Assembly: GCF_000226115.1 (NCBI RefSeq)
Contig: NC_016460.1
Location: 3,720,001 to 3,784,000, forward strand
Source of the DNA: Thermothielavioides terrestris NRRL 8126
Lineage: Eukaryota; Ascomycota; Sordariomycetes; Sordariales; Chaetomiaceae
Reading direction: 5' to 3'
DNA length: 64,000 nucleotides
Part shown: one piece after another, positions 44,153-56,279 of the stretch
How positions within the stretch are numbered: the stretch's first letter is position 1
Layout of the letters: every line of letters begins with the position of its first letter
Program-made: the position numbers and the translations under genes
The notes under the pieces: generated by a model
Database searches by the model: none
What the model was told of the DNA's origin: nothing
The model's input: only the letters and a program-made list of their open reading frames with translations

Positions 44153-46947
44153 ATGGCCGGAAACAAGCTGTCGCTCGAGGACTGTAGGCTGCCCCAGCTC
44201 TGTCCCTGTTCTAATCAGGCATACAAGCTTCGCGCCTGCTTAGTTGATCGACTGTCCGCTAACTTGATATTCTGCCAGGGTTGGACGACCTTTGCGTCCG
44301 TTTCATCATCCACCTCCCGAGAGAGGACCTCTCGTCCGTCGCGCGCATCTGCTTCCAAGTTGAAGAAGCGCAATGGTTCTACGAAGACTTCATCCGACCG
44401 CTAGATCCGACCTTGCCGTCCATGAACCTCCGAAGCTTCTGCCTACGCATCTTCCAGCACTGTCCGCTTCTGGCCTCGTTCTCGGTCGAGAACCACATGC
44501 GCGCCTTCGAAGAGTTCCTGCAGTACAAGACCCGGGTCCCGGTGCGAGGTGCCATCCTGCTCAATGAGGCCATGGACTCGACAGTGCTCGTCAAGGGCTG
44601 GAAGAAGGCTGCCAACTGGAGCTTCCCGAGGGGCAAGATCAACAAGGACGAAGACGACTTGGACTGCGCCATCCGCGAGGTGTACGAGGAAACCGGCTTT
44701 GACATCAGGCAGGCCGGCCTGGTGCCCAAGGATGAGGACGTCAAGTACATTCAGATCTCGATGAGGGAGCAGCAGATCCGCCTCTACATATTCCGCAACG
44801 TTCCCATGGACACCGTCTTCGAGCCGAAGACGCGGAAAGAGATCAGCAAGGTCGCGTGGTACAAGTTGTCAGAGCTGCCCGCATTTCGGAAGAAGGGCAA
44901 TTCCCAAGACAACGACGCTGCTGCCGCGGCGTCATCAAGCGCGAGTAAGTTCTACATGGTCGCGCCCTTCTTGGTGCCCCTGAAGAAGTGGGTCGTCCAG
45001 CAGAAAAAGAAGGACGCCGCCCGGGCGGCTGCGAATCACTCGCACCTGGCTGCTCAACCACCCGCCGAAGAGCCTCTCACCGAGGATGACATCGGCGCCC
45101 AGACCGAGCCGGTTCCTGGCCCTCCGATCGGCCCGCCAGCGATAGAAACGTTGGAGGGTGCTACGCGCGAACTTCAGCGTCTTCTCAAGGTCCAGCCACC
45201 CACCCAGGGCTTACAGATCACCCGGCCCGCCGTTTCAACCGAAAATAAGGGAGAGGCTTTGATGGCGCTTCTGCGGCGGAGCGCTGGCGCACCCGCGGAA
45301 TCGGGTTCTCGGCAGACGTCCCAGCTCGATGCTCCAGCTCCGGACGCGCAGTTTGATATGCCTCACTCTTCGTATCACCAGCAGTCGGCGGATCGGCCGC
45401 CTTTCCCTTACTACCAACCCACGACCAACTTTCCCATCATGTCCAATCCAACCCTCAACAACGAGGTGCCTGGATACGCCCAGTCAAGCCGGGCCCCTGC
45501 GCAGGTGCCGCCTCCGGTCTACAGCCACCATCAATTCGTTAACGCGGGACAGCACCACCGAAATGAGCCCGTACTCGTGCATCCCCAGCCGCTGCCTCCC
45601 CAGGTTCAGCAGTCCCTCCTCACTCGAGGCATCCTCCCCACGCCCGGTCTTCCGGATGCCGCTGGTCAGGGCGGCCCGCAACCTCAGCAGGGAGATCAAA
45701 ACCTGCCCGCTACTCAGAGGCATGACGCATATGCACCACAGCACCAACCCGCAAAGCCGGCTCAGCTATCGGGACACGCAATGGCTCTTCTGAACGCCTT
45801 CAAGAGCGGGCCTCGAGACAGCGCGGAAAGCAAGCCGCGAGACAGTATCACACAGAATGACGCGCCTCTGCAGGCCAACAACCAGCACCGTTATCAGTGG
45901 GCCACCAGGGCGGATGTGCCGGCCTCCCAAGCATCGAATCCTGCAGCGCAGTACTTGCCACAGTACATGGTGCCTGCTGCGCCGATGAAAACATCACCCC
46001 GTACGGTGCGACCTGTAAAGAACCAGCCCGGGCCCAAGCCGGTGCACCCCGATGTGCATTCTGACCCTCACCGGTCTGCGCTGTTGGACATGTTCAAGAG
46101 AGCTGGCCCTAAATCTCCGCTGAGCAACGAATTCAGGTTACGGTCTGAGGGGACGCAGGAAGCGGCTGCCTCTACAAGGATAGAGGAGCCCAGAAGCTCA
46201 CCGCTGAAGGCGACTCCTGCCACGGAGACAATCACGCCGGCATCCGGGGCTAATGGCGCACCCGTGATGATGAACTCCGAAGCCAGTCTGCCATACCGGC
46301 CTATGCAGATTCTAAGCCGGCCGAAGCAGGCAGAATCAGGAGAGCCTCTGAATTACTCGAACACGCAGGCGCAAATGCAGCACCTGCAACAACGAATAAG
46401 CCCGCGTGGCTGGACCACACAGGACGCCAGGAAGGCGGGCCTTCAGGGTTTGCCGTCGCCTCGAGATCGTGTCGTCTCACAGCCGACGGAACAGGAGGCC
46501 AAGAGGTCTCCTCGACCCAACTACGCCGCCGCACAAGCAGCCAGCCTGCCATACACACAGCAGTCTCCGTCCAGCATGCACGCCGCCCCATCTTTCTACC
46601 AGGCGCAGCAGCCGCTGACCAGCGTGCTCCAGCGGCGGAAGGACTCGAATCCCGAGCAGAAGCAGAAGCTGCTGTCGCTGTTTAGTGTCGGCCAGCAGCA
46701 GCAGCAGCAGCCGTCGCCGGCCGAGGACAAGGGGAAGGGCAAGGAGCCGGCCGCCTTCGACCAGCCGCAGTCGTTGGGCGGCGCGCCGCGGTCGCGCGTG
46801 GCGTCCCTCGCTTCGGCGAGCGGCACCGAGCCGGCCGCCGTCGGCAGCGCCTCGAATTCTCGGCGCGGTAGCGCGACGCCGATCTCGCCTGCCGACCGCA
46901 GCTTCCTTTTCTCGTACCTCCAGTCAATGACGGATCCGAAACGGTAG
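44153..46947 (+). CDS. DCP2: mRNA decapping enzyme catalytic subunit Dcp2
   Basis: Two exons (44153-44183, 44279-46947) give 899 residues. The short first exon encodes MAGNKLSLED plus one base, and splicing gives LSLEDWLDDLCVRFIIHLP, the start of the N-terminal regulatory domain that binds Dcp1. The Nudix domain follows (RVPVRGAILLNEAMDSTVLV, WKKAANWSFPRGKINKDEDD). Its Nudix box at about residues 129-151 ends REVYEETGF with metal-binding glutamates 144, 147 and 148. The box B helix (WYKLSELPAF, FYMVAPFLVPLKKWV) follows. The last 600 residues are disordered and rich in P, Q and S. They hold repeated short leucine-containing segments (for example MALLNAFKSG, SALLDMFKRAG, KQKLLSLFSVG) that look like helical leucine-rich motifs binding Edc3/Pat1. 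Dcp2 removes the 5' cap and commits mRNA to decay in P-bodies. Confidence 0.95.
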
Positions 46948-48261
46948 ACATTTCCGGCGTTGAGTGGGGTTCGGTCGAATTGGGGCCTGGCTTTGGTGCA
47001 TCCGGTGTCTTGGGCGTCCCGATTTGTGTTACATGGGCTGGTTGGGTGTGTGCTATTGGGGGTTTGGACCGGAGACGGCTTGGGTTCCCAGGGCTACTTA
47101 CTACCTACTGGAGTCGGGAAGGATTAGACGTCCCTTCACTAGGTAGCTTGCGGGGTGTCTTCTAACGAACTCGATGCAGCGATGGGGTCGGCACTACGCA
47201 GGCGCCAAAGCGAGGCAGCTCTACGGAATACCCATAACTAGACAGTCCAAGCCAAATATGACCCTAGAGCGCCCCAGCCTTGCTTGTCAGTGACCTCCGG
47301 CTTGGGGCCGCTCTTCTTTCGCCCCTGCCCTTAGCGCCGTGCCCGACTGCTTTCTTATTTCATGTCTGCCACTGTTGCCGTGGATGGATAATTTAGGTAG
47401 GTAGGTAAATCACCCAAGATACCTAGTAGGTATTGACCAGCCACACCCTCATATGTTCTGTTTTCCTCCTCCTCTCCTAACCGGGCAACGGCTGCTCGCC
47501 AACGGTTATGACTAGCTTGGGTTTTCGGCTTTCCTCTTGCTCTGACAAGAGGATCTAGGCCCTGAATGCTGGGCTTGGCCACTGACCCTGGCATCGAGTA
47601 CGTGTAGCCCATACTGCCAGCTGGATATTGGGTATTGGCTTAGCAGGCCGCCTCACCAAATCAGATCGGTATATCTCACTATTCGGTTTTTTTTTTTCGC
47701 AAGGTTGATTTGAAAGTTGCACACCTACATGGACGTACCGCGTAAGTCTCCCTAACCATGGGCCAAAGACCTGCGTGGCAGCACCAGTCTCGCATGCACT
47801 GAGTACGGAATCCGTAGAGCCTAACTGACTATCTGATCGCCAAACAGTCTCATCCCACGCCTTCCTGCACAACGAGGATCCCAGTCATGAACTGCAGTAA
47901 TGTGTTTTCTCTGCTTGCCATCGGCACGCACCAGGGTGCCGGCGTGATGACATTTGTGCTGACAGCGGCCGCGCTCTTGTGGTCTGCGCGCCGCTCGGTT
48001 CCCGCCTCAGCTATGGGCCGCTTCTGGCCACAAAATATCTGGGGGAACTAGGTAACCATGGGTATCTTTAACGCCTGCCACTGGTGAAAGCGGAAATTAC
48101 GTGCCTCTTCCTTGCCCTGTTCTGAAATCCATCTTGTCAAACCCCAACCAGCGCTCAGAACCCCCCGCAACCCAGAAGCCTCCTCAACACCGCCGGATAC
48201 GCGGCCTCCCCTGAGTTGATTAGACGAAGCCGACGCTGGTGGACAAGCATGACGCACGCTC
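46948..48261. other. Convergent intergenic region, no gene seen
   Basis: 1.3 kb between the stops of DCP2 and the two-RRM gene. It contains a short GGTAGGTA-like tract near 47395 and a T-run near 47689; no gene has support. Confidence 0.5.
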
Positions 48262-49903
48262 CTAGGCGGCGATGTCTACCAAGTTCTCGGATTGGAAAGC
48301 CGGCGCAATCTCATCCTCCTCACCATCATCGAGATTCAGAAGTTGGAAACGGTTGGGGACCGCCGAGAAGGGCTTCTTGGGCGGAGCAGTCTCCTTCCGG
48401 ACCTTCGGTGCCGGCTGAGGGTACGGCTGAGCACACTCATCGACGTCGTAGTTGATCTTCTTGCCCTTGTATCTCCTATCGACCGTGTCAGTTTCTCAGG
48501 TAAAGGGAATGGCTCGGCCTATTGTTCTGTGCGTACAGGCGACTCATCATGCACTGACGCGCGTAGATGGCATTGTGGACCGAGTTCAGGCTGATGTAGC
48601 AGTTGCCGCGGTTGAACTCAACCTTGATCACAACTAAGTTGTGGATGTGATCGAGATCCTCGCGGATGATCTCCTCGGTATGTCGGCTGTCGTACCCGAC
48701 AAGCACCAGATTGCGGCTGGCGCCCATGCTGATCTTGTTTGCCACATGACCCGGGAGGAGGAACTGACGGTCGCTCCACTTGATCTCGACCTGATCCACG
48801 AGTTAGTCGCCTCCAGCAGCGCCGCCATAGCCGAGGCTAACGTTGACCTACTCGCTTGTTCCTGATGTACAAGTCGTGCCGGCGGACGTGATCGTAGAAC
48901 TTCTTGGCCTCCGCCGAGTGGACGAAAGAAACGGTAGCAGAGCGGTCGTGGCTCCGCAGAAAGACATCCAGAAGCATGCCGCCACGCACGGCATTCGTGA
49001 TATCGGCATGTGTCGTGCCGTCCGCGAGGTTGAAGAGTTGGATTGTGCGAGCACACTGCCGCTCAAACTGCGGACGCTGGCTCTGAGACTTGACGTGGTT
49101 GGCACCGGTGGGGCCTTCGATAGGCGATTCCATCTCGCTCGCCACGTTATCGTCCTCGCCCTCTTCGTCGGCATCGGCACTGGCCGCCCATGTAGAGCGT
49201 TCGGGATCCCGGCCTGGGGGGCTGTCGTGTGACACTACTTTCTGCGGGGGTTGGGCGGCAAAGGGAGGCTGCGGGGTGGACGTGTACAGGCGAGCACCCC
49301 CATCTTCGTTGGGGTCGGGCCTGGCGTGGGAGGCCGCCTGGTTGTGTCCCGCTTGGATTGTCTCGTCGTCCTGGCTGAGAAGCTGTTATCCATTAACGGT
49401 TGTCCCGCCCGATTACCCATCCTCGCGAGCGTCGGGACCATACATCCACCGTCTCCTCTCCTACACCGCCGCGAAGAAGATTCCGCCTGAGGTTCGCTGA
49501 CGTTGTGTCAGTCTCAGCAGCTCCCACTCGAGCGTCCCGGGCTGAAGCTACCATATTGCCTAGCGAGCAATGTGAGGCTGTCATATTCGGCCCGCGAAAT
49601 GACCACGGAAGAGAGATGTCCGTTGGGTTTGGGTGGCTCGGTATTCTTGGCGACATGTCAGAAGCCTCGCCAGAAGAGAAAGTCAAGAGTGTCTTCGACG
49701 TACAAAATGCGTCCTGTGTGTGCGCGGCAATGACGCGTGTTAGCTTCGGACCACTCCTCGTTGGGGAACCTCATTCGCCCATTAGGTCGCATGATGGTAA
49801 GGCCGAGAGAGAAAGAAAGGAAGGAGAGGGAGGGGCGTACGGACCTTCGCAGGGTATCGAAATAATCAAGGTCGGACCTGACCTCGGCGCCGGTCGACGA
49901 CAT
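48262..49903 (-). CDS. Two-RRM RNA-binding protein, six exons
   Basis: Exons 49903-49841, 49645-49552, 49496-49444, 49382-48852, 48790-48537 and 48475-48262 give 402 residues with phase kept throughout. Hand-splicing joins LDYFDTLRRS to NTEPPKPNGHLSSVVISRAE, then YDSLTLLARQYANLRRNLLR, then GGVGEETVDLLSQDDETIQ. The result is a continuous helical N-terminus that no single frame shows. RRM1 runs from RTIQLFNLADGTTHADITNA to YIRNKRVEIKW, with GATVSF-like RNP1 (SATVSFVHSAEAKKFYDHV). RRM2 runs from SRNLVLVGYDSRHTEEIIRE to RGNCYISLNSVHNAIYAR and KKINYDVDECAQ. It is a fungal RNA-binding protein I cannot name; Nrd1-like or Mei2-like relatives are possible. Intron 1 is unusually long here (195 nt). A convergent neighbour of DCP2. 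Confidence 0.75.
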
Positions 49904-51965
49904 GTTGTCAACGACCCAGAAGGGAGGAAAAAAAGCAGTGAAGAAGAAGAAGTGAGTGGAAGTTGGAGGGGTAGTCTGGCCCAGCCGATGGCGACGAGCC
50001 CGCCCAGAAAAAGCGGCAGCCCTCTCAAAGATTATCTGTTGGTGCAGGGGAGGTACAACGGGCGATGATGGGATCGCAGCTGCATCACTTGCAGCCCAAG
50101 TGACAAGGATCCCGCGCTCCGGCCTATCACGGGCCGCGATAGCACTAGGTAGCCTCGCGTGTGACACTCTGCGGCGGCAGGCGGCACTGGGCACTGGCAA
50201 CATCTGGCGCGCTAAAAACAGGCACACGGACCACCACTTTATTATAAGTAAGGTAACTTAAATGCCCAGCTTCGGCCGAAGTTCAGATCTTGGTTCCACA
50301 CAAGGGTCGTTGCTTTGCACCGGAATCTTGGTTACAGTGGCCTCGGATTGCTTGCAACTGGACTCCTGCGAGGAAGAACCGACGCTTCAACGCGTAGATG
50401 GTTTCTAGCAGTATCTAGCAAATATCACAGCATTTCACTCGAAACGCTCCTGGGCGGAGCCGGTTTCGATGGCGGAACCGGGTTTCGCTAGCCGATGAAT
50501 TGTTCCATCAGGCATCGGCATAACCAAGGCTCGGGACTTACTTCCTACTCCGTGATCGACGAGGTGCCTACCAAGGTAGCTACTCCGTACCGTGCTTCTC
50601 AAAGAGACTGCCTGTCGCAGGTCGATCAGTTATCATGGTGTCCGTGGGAGAATCGCGCCAAGGACACCAGATCTGGACCACCCAAGCAGCTCCACGGTAC
50701 CATGTTAGTTAGCTGCCGCTGTGTGTGTGTTGTGTCTCGGTGTCCGTATGGCTTGAATGGATAGCGCAGCAGATTCAGGTGCGGACAGTTCGGCCTGCGC
50801 TGCTTCCAAGGCGATGCTGGCCTTCCCTCTCCCGCCGCGGCAAGACGGCTGAAGCCAAGCTCTTCAAGCTGGTCCGGCGTTCTGGATGGTGTCTTACGCA
50901 CTCTCTCGCTGTCGGCTGTTTCCAAGTTATGGCGTGACCATGCGATCTGCGATGCGGGTGCGGCGGATAAAGTGACCTGATCGGCTGGTATCAGACTTTC
51001 CAACGGATGATGGTTGAAACGCCCGGGCGGGCTAGCATGCCTCGCGCTCGTGTCGAAAATACAATACTTCGTACGGAACCCCCCAAAACCCAGACAAGAG
51101 AAAAGATCTAAAATGGCTGTTTTGGAGCATGGTCATCGCCCTAAACATCTGACCGCAGCCGCTGCCAACGGCTGGCTGGTGCATGACATCGTCGGACCAC
51201 TCGGTTGGACATGGTAAAGGCATGGTAAGCAAAGATCGAAAATCTGTCTGGTATGTGGATTGAGTCCGGATGGCACGCTGAAACCACTTCAGGGATTTGA
51301 GGCTCGGTTTATTTTGGTCTTGGTGTCGGCGGCAGAAGCTCGAGGCCTCCACCATGCGGCTAACGGATGGCGAGGTAGCAGAGGGGCAGCAGCAACCCTT
51401 GTATGCGGCGTACCGACAGAGAATTGCGAAGTTGCGAGTCCACCGCTGCCCGTGTACGACACATATCCCGTTCCGGTATGGATAAGGCGCCGAGAGAAAA
51501 GAAAAGCATGGAAAGACAACTACGCGGCGAACTTCCGGGGCACCGGTATTTGAGGACCCGTTGGCAGCCGCGATCGTCCGGCATTGAGCGAGATCCGCCG
51601 GAATGGGCAGCGTGATGGGAGGGAATTGGATGAGGTATGTTCGGGCGGGGAAGATTCTCGTGTTCGAAACATCCTCCAAAAATGCTGTGTAATGCTGGCG
51701 TGGCACATGCACACTGCCCTCCATCTCCAGCGGCTGCCCCGCCAAATACGAAGGGCGTCAGTGTTTGGCTGGAGCCGCCAGTTGGGGATTCCCGGGCATT
51801 CTTAGGTGATACGCAACTGGTTGACCGGGATTGTGGGAAGCACTTCCCACAAGGCATCTCAGGCATCATTACCAGGGCAGGGGCATCCGTTACAGCCCCA
51901 CAGCCCAGAGTGGCGCAGGCATTGTACTTAGACATACAGGCAGACGCAAGGGTGGAGATTCCAGC
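49904..51965. other. Intergenic region before the transposon block
   Basis: About 2 kb of normal-GC DNA upstream of the two-RRM gene. Several frames of 60-240 codons exist on both strands, but none has a recognisable domain, codon pattern or splice-joined extension. One ACGCGT lies at 50390-50395. Confidence 0.5.

Positions 51966-51998
<33 letters not shown>
51966..51998 (+). repeat. (ATCA)8 microsatellite at the composition boundary
   Basis: Eight tandem ATCA units directly precede the switch to AT-rich, TpA-rich DNA. Confidence 0.95.
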
Positions 51999-51999
51999 C

Positions 52000-54541
52000 T
52001 AATCTATCATTGCATCCTACACATCGTATAGCATTTATACTACAATTTGGTGCCTACTATACGATCGAACTGATAGCAACATCGCGATCTTCCTCGCCTT
52101 CGTCATTTCACCTACGGTAGAACCTTTTTAGCAACTAGCTAGTTACTCGTAACCATGTACCAGTTGGCGAAACGCTATACCAGTTAGCTCGCGATATAGC
52201 TATGCTAGACTCGATGGCATCTCGCGTAGGCGAGCCATTGCCTACCTCTATACCGACGAAGACTATAGATCGGTAGCTCAAAGCCTAGCAACTACTATAG
52301 TTCTACAACTCTAGGCACGCTTATATAGCTATCGTAGACTATAAGGATCTTAATTATATGTGTTCGCTCGTCGAAGATATATACTACGCTATTATAGACT
52401 TACTATTGTAGCTATTAGCCTAGGAAACTAATAAGCAATCTTTCAACGCCTTCTATACTTAGTAGAAGACCTAGTAGCTACTGACGCCAACAACGTTATT
52501 GGCTACTATATTACGGTTAGCGTTGTAGTCTACAACGCCTTCTAAACCTCTAACGTTATATTCTATAGTACCTTCTATAGCTTTAACGTTATCTATATCT
52601 ACTACGTTGTTACTAGTAACGTCTACCTAGTTAGACGACGCTTTATAAGCTTAGGCACTATCTACTCTATAGCAACTATAGCTATCTACGCCCTCTATCG
52701 AACTAGGCACTACCTACGACTATCTATCTATTGGCAATACCTCCGAAGGAAGTACCTAGAAGCTTTATAACCACTATAGTATATCCACTAACACTAATAC
52801 TTATAGCAAGGAACCTAAGTACTATCTATAAGTTATAGCCAACAACTATAGCAATAATATCGAGCTTAACGGCCCTTTTACGGCTATAGCTATAGCGGAG
52901 CTAATAGCCACTATATTCCACTAATACTGCTAGCACTAAAATACGGATATAAGCAACCTCCTAGTGGCAGCTATAGAACAGTAAGCGTAGCTACCTTTGG
53001 CCAACGGCACCCTTAAGCTAGCCGATATAGGCTACTTCGACCCCTTTGCTATAGATCCTTCCAACGCTAGCCTAATCGCCAATAGAAAAGTCAATAAATA
53101 TACTGATATATTCCTATTCTACGATCGCCTTGCCGACCTAGCCGTAACCTATAGCGACGACGCTATACGCTATATCTAGACGTAGTACCTATAAGGTCCT
53201 ACGTTGGTATAGTACTTATATATATTGACCAACGAGGACTGCGAGCTCCTCTATACTATAATTATTATAGCTATTTGCAATAAGCTTAAAAGCCGCTTTA
53301 AAATCGACTATTTAGTCGTCTTCGATACGCTTAAATAGTTATAATTTACCTTGGTAGACATTGCTAACGGCAAGGACATTATAGCCTTTACCTAGACTAT
53401 AATGCGCTATACAAAGGCTTGTGATATAAGCCGGTATAGCCAACTTATTATAGTATTCGAAGCCTTTGATGGCGATATCTAGAGCGAGCTAGATAAGCTA
53501 ACGCTATCTACCAAAGTCGACGCCTTCCTCTGTTAAATCTAGGAGCGAGAAAACGTTCTTCGATAATGCGCCTAGCACTACCGAAGGCCACCTTTATACC
53601 AACTATATTAGCTACTATATCGACCCCCCTTCTAAGGAAGAGGTAGCTACTAATAGCAAGGTTATCGCTAGCCGAATAATAGCCTACGAGCATTGCTATA
53701 TCGCCTACTATATTAGCTATATTAGCCAACGCTACTAGCGTAGTAGTACAACTAGGATCCTAGACTATCGAATCAATAGCCTAACAATCAGTTGCTACGA
53801 TAGCCACTAGTTCTAGAGAATCGTCGCCTCCTAGCACTACTGTAGCGTCAATAAGGCTAGTAGAATAGGTAGCAACATCCTAGTAGGCCTATGCCCACCT
53901 TCTATAGCGATATATATTAGTAACCTAGCGTTGAAGATGCTTCTAAAGAGGAAGATCAATTTGGCCTAGCGGACTCCTTCTATAGCAACGCACTATTCCT
54001 AGATAGCGAATATTCTATTACTCCTAACTAGCTTAACGTATTAGAGGAGCTATACCTACTTAGCGACTCTGTTGATAACGAAGTCGTTATATAGTTTGTA
54101 GCAATGTCTATTGGCTCGGTATACTACTATTATAATAAGACCTTCCTCTCCAACAATAAGTTGATAGCCTATATCTACGCCGACTATCTTAAGTAGCCTT
54201 GGCCTAGTAAAAAGATTATATTCATTGATATAGTAGACGCCTAGCCAGCGATAAATAACCTAATATACCTTTCCAATATCGTCGATCTAAAAAACGAGCC
54301 GTGCCCCCGCTTATAGTAGGCAGAGCGAATAGCGTAATATAGCTTATAGCTATATAGTCGCCTATAACTATTATTCGGTCAAAGGTTGACGCTACGCTAG
54401 ATCGAGGTATCGGCTTCGGCTTCCGGTTATAGACCTACTTAAAGATTAACATTATACTAAGTACTAACCGCCTAGACGACCTTTAAGAAATCTATATAGA
54501 TATAGGTTGTATAGCTATACTTGTCGACTAGCATTGGTTGA
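52000..54541 (+). pseudogene. Older Ty3/gypsy retrotransposon, left (gag) part, RIP-degraded
   Basis: AT-rich sequence with TAG stops throughout. The frame at about 53,000-53,190 is still open (LADIGYFDPFAID..., YTDIFLFYDRLADL) and the following interval reads on through TAG stops with gag-like segments. A degenerate zinc knuckle can be read near 53,530. The reading continues into the segment right of the inner element, so 52-54.5 and 62.1-64 kb are halves of one element. The left end and its LTR are not identified. No protein can be made. Confidence 0.65.
54537..54541 (+). repeat. Target site duplication, left copy (GTTGA)
   Basis: Identical to 62109-62113, directly abutting the outer LTR ends. 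Five base pairs is the normal Ty3/gypsy duplication length. Confidence 0.85.
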
Positions 54542-54790
54542 TGTTACGGACCGGGCTGTACCCGGGCTGGGTATGTGGGGGCTGCGCCCAGGATCCGTGG
54601 CGGCCCCGGGGCGGACCCGTGGCGGGCCCGCCTCGCGCCCGGAATAACGTCGGCCCGAACCCACTCTACGAGCCCCTGAAAACTCTGTACACAAGGACCG
54701 TAGCCTATACTTCTCCTTTTCCTTTCCTTAAGGTAGTTGAATAGAACATTGTACGCTTATCTGCAAACGCTATAAGGCTAGTATATTACA
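54542..54790 (+). repeat. 5' long terminal repeat
   Basis: Begins TGTTACGG and ends TTACA; 249 bp. It aligns without gaps to 61860-62108 with about 23 differences, all transitions. Its GC-rich first half contrasts with the surrounding AT-rich DNA. Confidence 0.93.
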
Positions 54791-54791
54791 G

Positions 54792-54803
54792 TTCAACTAC
54801 CTT
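54792..54803 (+). other. Putative self-priming primer-binding site
   Basis: TTCAACTACCTT starts one base after the LTR. It is the exact reverse complement of AAGGTAGTTGAA inside the LTR (54730-54741 and 62048-62059). Tf1/sushi elements prime minus-strand synthesis by annealing the 5' end of their own RNA here. No tRNA-type TGG primer site is seen at the LTR border. Confidence 0.6.
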
Positions 54804-54808
54804 CGTAG

Positions 54809-56150
54809 ATGGAGCAGCTATTACTTTTAGGTGTAGACGAGAGTAGTACGCTAGGCGTTTCGACGTCGGTACCGAGTAGGCTAGACGCTACTATAAACAA
54901 CCTAGGCGTCCTATAGGTCCTAGACCTAGATTAGGTCCGTAAACACTTCCAACTCTTGTAGGAGACGATTGTATATTAGAACGTAACTATTAAGGAACTT
55001 CGTATAGCCTAGATTGCTGTAGCTCAGACTATGAACGCCCTCGCGGTAGTAAATACCTAAGCTCCAACGACTAACATCGCGGCTCTAGTAGCTCCCTAGA
55101 CGTAGTGAAAGCGCCTCCCTATAGGACAACCCTTCGACGGTAAAAAGGAGCTCTTTACTGTCTAGAGGGCTACAATAGTATATATCCTAGTAGTGGACTA
55201 GGACTTTATCGGGGGTCCCTAGGACCAATAGATATTTATTTAGAGGAACCTTAGCTAAGGGGTCTAGGCCAAGGTCGTAGCCTTCTATAAGTTGGGAGGA
55301 CCTAGCTACAACTACGACCTAGAAGCGTTTCTTAAGTATCTTATAATAGTCTATATAAACCTCTATAAGTAGGTTATAGCCTTAATAGAGCTAGATATAC
55401 TTCGCTAAGGAGACAACGAGCCGTTCTCCTCCTTCATTGTTCGCTTTAAAGCAAAGCTATCGAAAGCTAGAGGACTTAATTAGAGCAACGAAGTACGACT
55501 TATTAGACTATAACGATGCCTCTCCCTAAAGTTAAAGTATATCGTAGTAGGATAGGGGGTCCTATAAAACGATTATACTATAGCCATTGCGAAGTACTAC
55601 GAGATCGCTATCGACCTAGAGGCCCTTTGCCTAGAGGAACGACATTAGCGGTCCTAGGGTAAACGACCTAGGCCCAACATGGACGTAGAGAAGAATACGA
55701 ATAGAGATATACCGATAACTAGGATTAATACGACCTACACTGCCCTAGCCTAGGGGGAAGCTAATAAAGGTTGTAGAGGAAAGTAGTAGCGGAACAAAGG
55801 AAAACGAGGTATAAACGTGCTATAGGCGAAGTAGGTAAGTAACGAGGTATATATAACGCGCTAATAGGCTAGAGCCTATATCTGTTATAAGCGCTAGGGC
55901 TACTTCGTAGCTACCTATCCCTTCGCCCTAGCTAAGAGACTAGCTCCTTAGGTCGATATTAATAAGTTAGAGGCTAAGGAATAGGTAGAGGAGGACTCCC
56001 TCTCTAAGGAGAAGGAAGGAAAAGAGTAGCCCTTGTACAAAGTCTTGTATAAAGGCTGAAAGGACCTAGCCGCTTATAGAACGAGTTTATAGAGATTAGA
56101 GAGAGAATAGATAAGCCCCTCTTTCTTATCTCTATTTTTCTGAACTCCTC
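54809..56150 (+). pseudogene. gag remnant of the inner element
   Basis: Starts ATG GAG CAG and reads about 40 codons before the first TAG, then continues through many TAG stops. The zinc-knuckle region near 55,880 reads ICYKR, stop, GYFVATYPF, where a CCHC box has lost cysteines to TA-generating changes. Non-functional. Confidence 0.65.
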
Positions 56151-56279
56151 TAGTTTTATAAACGTATAAATAGATAGTAGATGCTAGAGCTATAGAGCTA
56201 TTAGCGAAAGAGTATATTAGAGGTTAAGGATCGAGTAGATAAGCCTATCGACTCCCTATACCCTAGGTATTATAGTCAA

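Noticed and set aside
12582..49903. A functional cluster for mRNA fate (YAK1, PUB1, DCP2, RRM proteins)
   Set aside because: The genes are spread over 37 kb, on both strands and mixed with unrelated enzymes; coincidence is the simpler reading.
51032..51745. A 237-codon minus-strand frame
   Set aside because: Overlaps other equally long frames on both strands and resembles no family; chance frame in GC-balanced DNA.
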